Shown here one piece after another: positions 55,141 to 64,000 of a stretch of DNA of 64,000 bases (position 1 is the stretch's first letter; each line of letters opens with the position of its first letter). The translations under genes were made by a program, and so were the position numbers. This stretch comes from Sisyra terminalis. Taxonomy: Eukaryota; Arthropoda; Insecta; Neuroptera; Sisyridae. Under the pieces are notes generated by a model. That model did not search any database and had not been told where the DNA came from. It saw only the letters and a program-made list of their open reading frames with translations. The stretch is from NCBI GenBank assembly GCA_958496175.1, contig OY292278.1:1736001-1800000 (forward strand), read 5' to 3'.

Positions 55141-58100
55141 TAACCGCAATATCACCGCAAATAACCGCAATGATATCCGCAAAAATAACCGCAATAATAT
55201 CCGCAAAAATAACCGCAATAATATCCGCAAAAATAACCGCAATGATATCCGCAAAAATAACCGCAATAATATCCGCAAAAATAACCGCAATAATATCCGC
55301 AAAAATAACCGCAATGATATCCGCAAAAATAACCGCAAATATCACCGCAAAATAACCGCAATGATATCCGCAAAAATAACCGCCATAATATCCGCAAAAA
55401 TAACCGCAAATATCACCGCAAAAATAACCGCAATGATATCCGCAAAAATAACCGCAAATATTACCGCAAAATAACCGCAATGATATCCGCAAAAATAACC
55501 GCAATGATATCCGCAAAAATAACCGCAAATAATATCCGCAAAAATAACCGCAAATATCACCGCAAAATAACCGCAATGATATCCGCAAAAATAACCGCAA
55601 TATCACCGCAAAAATAACCGCAATAATATCCGCAAAAATAACCGCAAATATCACCGCCAAAATAACCGCAAATATCACCGCAAAATAACCGCAATGATAT
55701 CCGCAAAAATAACCGCAAATATTACCGCAAAAATAACCGCAATGATATCCGCAAAAATAACCGCAATGATATCCGCAAAATAACCGCAATAATATCCGCA
55801 AAATAACCGCAATGATATCCGCAAAAATAACCGCAAATATTACCGCAAAATAACCGCAATGATATCCGCAAAAATAACCGCAAATATTACCGCAAAATAA
55901 CCGCAATGATATCCGCAAAAATAACCGCAATGATATCCGCAAAAATAACCGCAAATATCACCGCAAAATAACCGCAATGATATCCGCAAAATAACCGCAA
56001 ATATCACCGCAAAATAACCGCAATGATATCCGCAAAAATAACCGCAATGATATCCGCAAAATAACCGCAATGATATCCGCAAAAATAACCGCAATAATAT
56101 CCGCAAAAATAACCGCAAATGTTACCGCAAAATAACCGCAATGATATCCGCAAAAATACCGCAATAATATCCGCAAAAATAACCGCAATAATATCCGCAA
56201 AATAACCGCAATGATATCCGCAAAAATAACCGCAAATATTACCGCAAAATAACCGCAATGATATCCGCAAAAAATAACCGCAAATATCACCGCAAAATAA
56301 CCGCATTGATATCCGCAAAAATAACCGCAATGATATCCGCAAAAATAACCGCAAATATTACCGCAAAATAACCGCAATGATATCCGCAAAAATAACCGCA
56401 AATATCACCGCAAAATAACCGCAATGATATCCGCAAAAATAACCGCAATGATATCCGCAAAATAACCGCAATAATATCCGCAAAAATAACCGCAATGATA
56501 TCCGCAAAAATAACGGCAAATATCACCGCAAAATAACCGCAATGATATCCGCAAAAATAACCGCAATTAATATCCGCAAAAATAACCGCAATGATATCCG
56601 CAAAAATAACCGCAAATATCACCGCAAAATAACCGCAATGATATCCGCAAAAATAACCGCAATGATATCCGCAAAAATAACCGCAAATATTACCGCAAAA
56701 TAACCGCAATGATATCCGCCAAAATAACCGCAATGATATCCGCAAAAATAACCGCAATGATATCCGCAAAAATAACCGCAATAATATCCGCAAAAATAAC
56801 CGCAAATATCACCGCAAAATAACCGCAATGATATCCGCAAAAATAACCGCAATAATATCCGCAAAAATAACCGCAAATATCACCGCAAAATAACCGCAAT
56901 GATATCCGCAAAAATAACCGCAAATATCCGCAAAATAACCGCAATAATATCCGCAAAAATAACCGCAATGATATCCGCAAAAATAACCGCAAATATCACC
57001 GCAAAATAACCGCAATGATATCCGCAAAAATAACCGCAATAATATCCGCAAAAATAACCGCAATGATATCCGCAAAATAACCGCAAATATTACAGCAAAA
57101 TAACCGCAATAATATCCGCAAAAATAACCGCAAATATTACCGCAAAATAACCGCAATGATATCCGCAAAAATAACCGCAATAATATCCGCAAAAATAACC
57201 GCAAATATCACCGCAAAATAACCGCAATGATATCCGCAAAAATAACCGCAATAATATCCGCAAAAATAACCGCAAATATCACCGCAAAATAACCGCAATG
57301 AATCCGCAAAAATAACCGCAAATATCACCGCAAAATAACCGCAATAATATCCGCAAAAATAACCGCAATGATATCCGCAAAAATAACCGCAAATATCACC
57401 GCAAAATAACCGCAATGATATCCGCAAAAATAACCGCAATGATATCCGCAAAAATATCCGCAATAATATCCGCAAAAATAACCGCAAATGTTACCGCAAA
57501 ATAACCGCAATGATATCCGCCAAAATAACCGCAATGATATCCGCAAAAATAACCGCAATGATATCCGCAAAATAACCGCAATAATATCCGCAAAAATAAC
57601 CGCAAATATCACCGCAAAATAACCGCAATGATATCCGCAAAAATAACCGCAATGATATCCGCAAAAATATCCGCAATAATATCCGCAAAAATAACCGCAA
57701 ATATTACCGCAAAATAACCGCAATGATATCCGCAAAAATAACCGCAATGATATCCGCAAAAATAACCGCAAATATTACCGCAAAAATAACCGCAATGATA
57801 TCCGCAAAATAACCGCAAATATTACCGCAAAATAACCGCAATGATATCCGCGAAAATAACCGCAATGATATCCGCAAAAATAACCGCAATAATATCCGCA
57901 AAAATAACCGCAATGATATCCGCAAAAATAACCGCAAATATCACCGCAAAATAACCGCAATGATATCCGCAAAAATAACCGCAATGATATCCGCAAAAAT
58001 AACCGCAAATATTACCGCAAAATAACCGCAATGATATCCGCAAAAATAACCGCAAATATCACCGCAAAATAACCGCAATGATATCCGCAAAAATAACCGC

Positions 58101-60770
58101 AATGATATCCGCAAAAATAACCGCAAATATCACCGCAAAATAACCGCAATGATATCCGCAAAAATAACCGCAATAATATCCGCAAAATAACCGCAATAAT
58201 ATCCGCAAAAATAACCGCAATGATATCCGCAAAAATAACCGCAAATATCACCGCAAAAAAACCGCAATGATATCCGCAAAAATAACCGCAATAATATCCG
58301 CAAAAATAACCGCAAATATCACCGCAAAATAACCGCAATGATATCCGCAAAAATAACCGCAATGATATCCGCAAAAATAACCGCAATGATATCGCAAATA
58401 ACCGCAATTTTACCGCAAAATAACCGCAATGATATCCGCAAAAATAACCGCAAATATCACCGCAAAATAACCGCAATGATATCCGCAAAAATAACCGCAA
58501 TGATATCCGCAAAAATAACCGCAAATATTACCGCAAAAATAACCGCAATGATATCCGCCAAAATAACCGCAATGATATCCGCAAAAATAACCGCAATGAT
58601 ATCCGCAAAAATAACCGCAATAATATCCGCAAAAATAACCGCAAATATCACCGCAAAATAACCGCAATGATATCCGCAAAAATAACCGCAATAATATCCG
58701 CAAAAATAACCGCAAATATCACCGCAAAATAACCGCAATGATATCCGCAAAAATAACCGCAAATATCACCGCAAATAACCGCAATAATATCCGCAAAAAT
58801 AACCGCAATGATATCCGCAAAATAACCGCAAATATCACCGCAAAATAACCGCAATGATATCCGCAAAACAAAAATAACCGCAATAATATCCGCAAAAATA
58901 ACCGCAATGATATCCGCAAAATTAACCGCAAATATTACAGCAAAATAACCGCAATAATATCCGCAAAAATAACCGCAAATATTACCGCAAAATAACCGCA
59001 ATGATATCCGCAAAAATAACCGCAATAATATCCGCAAAAATAACCGCAAATATCACCGCAAAATAACCGCAATGATATCCGCAAAAATAACCGCAATAAT
59101 ATCCGCAAAATAACCGCAAATATCACCGCAAAATAACCGCAATGATATCCGCAAAAATAACCGCAAATATCACCGCAAAATAACCGCAATAATATCCGCA
59201 AAAATAACCGCAATGATATCCGCAAAAATAACCGCAAATATCACCGCAAAATAACCGCAATGATATCCGCAAAAATAACCGCAATGATATCCGCAAAAAT
59301 ATCCGCAATAATATCCGCAAAAATAACCGCAAATGTTACCGCAAAATAACCGCAATGATATCCGCCAAAACCGCAATGATATCCGCAAAATAACCGCAAT
59401 GATATCCGCAAAAATAACCGCAATAATATCCGCAAAAATAACCGCAAATATCACCGCAAAATAACCGCAATGATATCCGCAAAAATAACCGCAATGATAT
59501 CCGCAAAAATATCCGCAATAATATCCGCAAAAATAACCGCAAATATTACCGCAAAATAACCGCAATGATATCCGCAAAAATAACCGCAATGATATCCGCA
59601 AAAATAACCGCAAATATTACCGCAAAATAACCGCAATGATATCCGCAAAAATAACCGCAAATATTACCGCAAAATAACCGCAATGATATCCGCGAAAATA
59701 ACCGCAATGATATCCGCAAAATAACCGCAATAATATCCGCAAAAATAACCGCAATGATATCCGCAAAAATAACCGCAAATATTACCGCAAAATAACCGCA
59801 ATGATATCCGCAAAAATAACCGCAATGATATCCGCAAAAATAACCGCAAATATTACCGCAAAATAACCGCAATGATATCCGCAAAAATAACCGCAAATAT
59901 CACCGCAAAATAACCGCAATGATATCCGCAAAAATAACCGCAATGATATCCGCAAAAATAACCGCAAATATCACCGCAAAATAACCGCAATGATATCCGC
60001 AAAAATAACCGCAATAATATCCGCAAAAATAACCGCAATAATATCCGCAAAAATAACCGCAATGATATCCGCAAAAATAACCGCAAATATCACCGCAAAA
60101 AAACCGCAATGATATCCGCAAAAATAACCGCAATAATATCCGCAAAAATAACCGCAAATATCACCGCAAAATAACCGCAATGATATCCGCAAAAATAACC
60201 GCAAATATCACCGCAAAATAACCGCAATGATATCCGCAAAATAACCGGAAATGTTACCGCAAAATAGCCGCAATGATATCCGCAAAAATAACCGCAATAA
60301 TATCCGCAAAAATAACCGCAATAATATCCGCAAAAATAACCGCAATGATATCCGCAAAAATAACCGCAAATATCACCGCAAAATAACCGCAATGATATCC
60401 GCAAAAATAACCGCAATAATATCCGCAAAAATAACCGCTATGATATCCGCAAATTAACCGCAAATATTACAGCAAAATAACCGCAATAATATCCGCAAAA
60501 ATAACCGCAAATATCACCGCAAAATAACCGCAATGATATCCGCAAAAATAACCGCCAATATCACCGCAAAATAACCGCAATGAAATCCGCAAAATAACCG
60601 CAATGATATCCGCAAAATAACCGCAATGATATCCGCAAAATAACCGCAATAATATCCGCAAAAATAACCGCAAATGTTACCGCAAAATAACCGCAATGAT
60701 ATCCGCAAAAATAACCGCAATAATATCCGCAAAAATAACCGCAAATGTTACCGCAAAATAACCGCAATGT
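55141..60770 (-). repeat. Satellite segment dense in small indels
   Basis: The words are unchanged, but module lengths are broken by 1-3 base gains and losses at about thirty places. Examples are CGCAATATCACC (55,148), CGCAAATAACC (55,158), AAAAATACCGC (56,153), six A in a row (56,271), CAATTAATATCC (56,566), AATGAATCC (57,297), GATATCGCAAATAACC (58,391), AAAACAAAAATAACC (58,866), CGCCAAAACCGC (59,363) and AATGTGATATCC (60,768). Where the same stretch exists elsewhere without errors (53.7 kb, and P copies 1-3), the indels are absent. This is most simply read as unpolished sequence. Confidence 0.8.
56640..60170 (-). repeat. 1.84-kb duplication inside the indel-dense segment
   Basis: About 56,640-58,320 recurs at about 58,480-60,160. 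The offset drifts 1,839, 1,845 and then 1,841 bp because the two copies carry different small indels. Shared words are CGCCAAAATAACC (56,718 and 58,557), AAAATATCCGCAATAATATCC (split by position; near 57,452 and 59,296, and again near 57,666 and 59,508), CCGCGAAAATAACC (57,850 and 59,692) and the A-rich CCGCAAAAAAACCGC (58,252 and 60,095). Confidence 0.7.
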
Positions 60771-61483
60771 GATATCCGCAAAAATAACCGCAATAATATC
60801 CGCAAAAATAACCGCAATAATATCCGCAAAAATAACCGCAATGATATCCGCAAAAATAACCGCCAATATTACCGCAAAAATAACCGCAATAATATCCGCA
60901 AAAATAACCGCAATGCTATCCGCAAAAATAACCGCAAATATTACCGCAAAATAACCGCAATGATATCCGCAAAAATAACCGCAAATATCACCGCAAAATA
61001 ACCGCAATGATATCCGCAAAAATAACCGCAAATATTACCGCAAAATAACCGCAATGATATCCGCAAAAATATCCGCAAATATCACCGCAAAATAACCGCA
61101 ATGATATCCGCAAAAATAACCGCAATGATATCCGCAAAAATAACCGCAATAATATCCGCAAAAATAACCGCAATGATATCCGCAAAAATAACCGCAAATA
61201 TCACCGCAAAATAACCGCAATGATATCCGCAAAAATAACCGCAATGATATCCGCAAAATAACCGCAATGATATCCGCAAAAATAACCGCAATAATTTCCC
61301 CAAAATAACCGCAAATGTTACCGCAAAATAACCGCAATGATATCCGCAAAAATAACCGCAATAATATCCGCAAAAATAACCGCAATAATATCCGCAAAAA
61401 TAACCGCAATGATATCCGCAAAAATAACCGCAAATATTACCGCAAAATAACCGCAATGATATCCGCAAAAATAACCGCAAATA
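60160..61483 (-). repeat. Block P, copy 4
   Basis: All P words are present in order. Against copies 2 and 3 the first 610 bp carry five private indels: one A lost near 60,240, 60,452, 60,590 and 60,650, and TG gained near 60,768. After 60,770 no further indel was seen. Its flanks match those of copy 2, not copies 1 or 3. Confidence 0.85.
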
Positions 61484-64000
61484 TCACCGCAAAATAACCG
61501 CAATGATATCCGCAAAATAACCGCAATGATATCCGCAAAAATAACCGCAATAATATCCGCAAAAATAACCGCAATGATATCCGCAAAAATAACGGCAAAT
61601 ATCACCGCAAAATAACCGCAATGATATCCGCAAAAATAACCGCAATAATATCCGCAAAAATAACCGCAATGATATCCGCAAAAATAACTGCAAATATTAC
61701 CGCAAAATAACCGCAATGATATCCGCAAAAATAACCGCAAATATCACCGCAAAATAACCGCAATGATATCCGCAAAAATAACCGCAATGATATCCGCAAA
61801 AATAACCGCAAATATTACCGCAAAATAACCGCAATGATATCCGCAAAAATAACCGCAAATATCACCGCAAAATAACCGCAATGATATCCGCAAAAATAAC
61901 CGCAATAATATCCGCAAAAATAACCGCAATGATATCCGCAAAAATAACCGCAAATATTACCGCAAAATAACCGCAATGATATCCGCAAAAATAACCGCAA
62001 ATATCACCGCAAAATAACCGCAATGATATCCGCAAAAATAACCGCAATAATATCCGCAAAAATAACCGCCATAATATCCGCAAAAATAACCGCAATGATA
62101 TCCGCAAAAATAACCGCAAATATCACCGCAAAATAACCGCAATGATATCCGCAAAATTTACCGCAATAATATCCGCAAAAATAACCGCAAATATCACCGC
62201 AAAATAACCGCTATGATATCCGCAAAAATAACCGCAAATATTACCGCAAAATAACCGCAATGATATCCGCAAAAATAACCGCAATGATATCCGCAAAAAT
62301 AACCGCAAATATCACCGCAAAATAACCGCAATGATATCCGCAAAAATAACCGCAATAATATCCGCAAAAATAACCGCAATAATATCCGCCAAAATAACCG
62401 CAATGATATCCGCAAAAATAACCGCAAATATCACCGCAAAATAACCGCAATGATATCCGCAAAAATAACCGCAATAATATCCGCAAAATAACCGCAAATA
62501 CTACCGCAAAATAACCGCAATGATATCCGCAAAAATAACCGCAAATATCACCGCAAAATAACCGCAATGATATCCGCAAAAATAACCGCAATGATATCCG
62601 CAAAAATAACCGCAATAATATCCGCAAAAAAAACCGCAATGATATCCGCAAAAATAACCGCAAATATTACCGCAAAATAACCGCAATGATATCCGCAAAA
62701 ATAACCGCAAATATCACCGCAAAATAACCGCAATGATATCCGCAAAAATAACCGCAATGATATCCGCAAAAATAACCGCAAATATCACCGCAAAATAACC
62801 GCAATGATATCCGCAAAAATAACCGCAATAATATCCGCAAAAATAACCGCAATAATATCCGCAAAAATAACCGCAATGATATCCGCAAAAATAACCGCAA
62901 ATATCACCGCAAAAAAACCGCAATGATATCCGCAAAAATAACCGCAATAATATCCGCAAAAATAACCGCAAATATCACCGCAAAATAACCGCAATGATAT
63001 CCGCAAAAATAACCGCAAATATCACCGCAAAATAACCGCAATGATATCCGCAAAAATAACCGCAAATATTACCGCAAAATAACCGCAATGATATCCGCAA
63101 AAATAACCGCAAATATCACCGCAAAATAACCGCAATGATATCCGCAAAAATAACCGCAAATATCACCGCAAAATAACCGCAATGATATCCGCAAAAATAA
63201 CCGCAAATATTACCGCAAAATAACCGCAATGAAATCCGCAAAAATAACCGCAAATATCACCGCAAAATAACCGCAATGATATCCGCAAAATAACCGCAAT
63301 GATATCCGCAAAAATAACCGCAATAATATCCGCAAAAATAACCGCAATGATATCCGCAAAAATAACGGCAAATATCACCGCAAAATAACCGCAATGATAT
63401 CCGCAAAAATAACCGCAATAATATCCGCAAAAATAACCGCAATGATATCCGCAAAAATAACTGCAAATATTACCGCAAAATAACCGCAATGATATCCGCA
63501 AAAATAACCGCAAATATCACCGCAAAATAACCGCAATGATATCCGCAAAAATAACCGCAATGATATCCGCAAAAATAACCGCAAATATTACCGCAAAATA
63601 ACCGCAATGATATCCGCAAAAATAACCGCAAATATCACCGCAAAATAACCGCAATGATATCCGCAAAAATAACCGCAATAATATCCGCAAAAATAACCGC
63701 AATGATATCCGCAAAAATAACCGCAAATATTACCGCAAAATAACCGCAATGATATCCGCAAAAATAACCGCAAATATCACCGCAAAATAACCGCAATGAT
63801 ATCCGCAAAAATAACCGCAATAATATCCGCAAAAATAACCGCCATAATATCCGCAAAAATAACCGCAATGATATCCGCAAAAATAACCGCAAATATCACC
63901 GCAAAATAACCGCAATGATATCCGCAAAATTTACCGCAATAATATCCGCAAAAATAACCGCAAATATCACCGCAAAATAACCGCTATGATATCCGCAAAA
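61484..64000 (-). repeat. Block Q units 8 and 9 (unit 9 cut by window end)
   Basis: Unit 8 (61,484-63,256) matches Q4 at an offset of 36,119 bp, including the two private AAAAAAAACC words near 62,531 and 62,632. An extra 47-bp module near 63,010 changes the offset to 36,166 bp. Unit 9 starts at 63,257 and follows Q5 to the end of the window without reaching the AAATACTACC segment. Confidence 0.85.

Noticed and set aside
55106..55954. 282-codon open frame on the - strand, the longest in the window
   Set aside because: Its length comes from small indels in the error-rich segment that keep switching the reader back before a stop. The duplicate region at 53.7-54.5 kb has no such frame.
1..64000. 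Hundreds of open frames of 60-180 codons on both strands
   Set aside because: They are translations of the satellite in rotating frames. Most begin at TTG within a word and end at the c word. Their sequence is only LRLFLRIS, CGYFCGYH, AVIFADII, NDIRKNNR or MISAKITA repeats, with no ribosome binding site, domain or codon structure.
1..64000. CRISPR array
   Set aside because: There are regular short repeats, but the intervals are the same words again. There are no unique spacers, leader or cas genes.
1..64000. Plasmid iterons or a bacterial replication origin
   Set aside because: Iterons number a few to a few dozen beside a rep gene. Here there are thousands of words over 64 kb and no gene. 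No DnaA-box cluster was seen.
1..64000. Telomeric repeat
   Set aside because: The unit is not TTAGGG, TTTAGGG or a similar 5-8 bp telomere motif, and it occurs in both orientations. A subtelomeric location remains possible.
1..64000. CENP-B box
   Set aside because: The words contain CGG but not the paired TTCG...CGGG core of the box, so a centromere role cannot be argued from that motif.
1..64000. G-quadruplex potential from GCGG words
   Set aside because: The G runs are only two bases long and 9-10 bases apart, which is poor for stable quadruplexes.

Overview
The whole 64 kb window is one tandem-repeat (satellite) array. I find no gene, RNA gene, mobile element or CRISPR array. The array is built from words of 11-12 bp that each begin GCGG on one strand. 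The commonest are GCGGATATCATT (word a, with variant GCGGATATTATT), GCGGTTATTTTT (word b) and GCGGTGATATTT / GCGGTAATATTT (word c, with variants GCTGTAATATTT and GCGGTAACATTT). They combine into two larger modules: a 24-bp module (a+b) and a 47-bp module (a, an 11-bp b that has lost one T, c, b). Almost all of the window is a string of these two modules, so period lengths, ORF spacings and duplication offsets are mostly sums of 24 and 47. The consensus is about 38% GC with one CpG in every word. An array this long with nested higher-order repeats (HORs) points to a eukaryotic chromosome in a long-read assembly, plausibly centromeric, pericentromeric or subtelomeric heterochromatin. The sequence alone does not identify the organism.

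Layout. Positions 1-7,266 carry the GCGG words on the + strand. At 7,267-7,304 the array flips, through a short AT-rich spacer that is the only clearly non-satellite sequence present. From 7,305 to 64,000 the words lie on the - strand. The left arm contains a 794-bp HOR (163-1,953), a 379-bp duplication (about 4,241-5,005) and a 506-bp repeat shared between the window start and 5,792-6,297. A block of about 450 bp with private variants lies in opposite orientations on the two sides of the flip (4,838-5,290 and 7,921-8,373). In the right arm, 8-15 kb holds older, diverged HORs. From 15 to 44 kb there are nearly identical, nested HORs: an 816-bp pair, then large units made of blocks that I call P (1.3 kb), Q (1.7 kb), R and S. 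Other HOR families follow at 45-52 kb (3.4 kb) and 52.7-55.1 kb (1.45 kb).

The last 9 kb looks technically different. From about 55,140 to 60,770 the array carries roughly thirty 1-3 base insertions or deletions that are rare elsewhere and are not shared between its own duplicate copies, which looks like unpolished sequence. From 59,825 to the end the window repeats 23,704-27,830, private variants included. That is either a recent 36-kb-offset duplication or an assembly join.

The hundreds of short open frames are a by-product of the repeat. The 24-bp module is open in five of six frames, and the 47-bp module shifts the frame by one. A reader passes through three frames in turn (LRLFLRIS, then CGYFCGYH, then AVIFADII) and stops only at the third c word. 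None is annotated as a gene.
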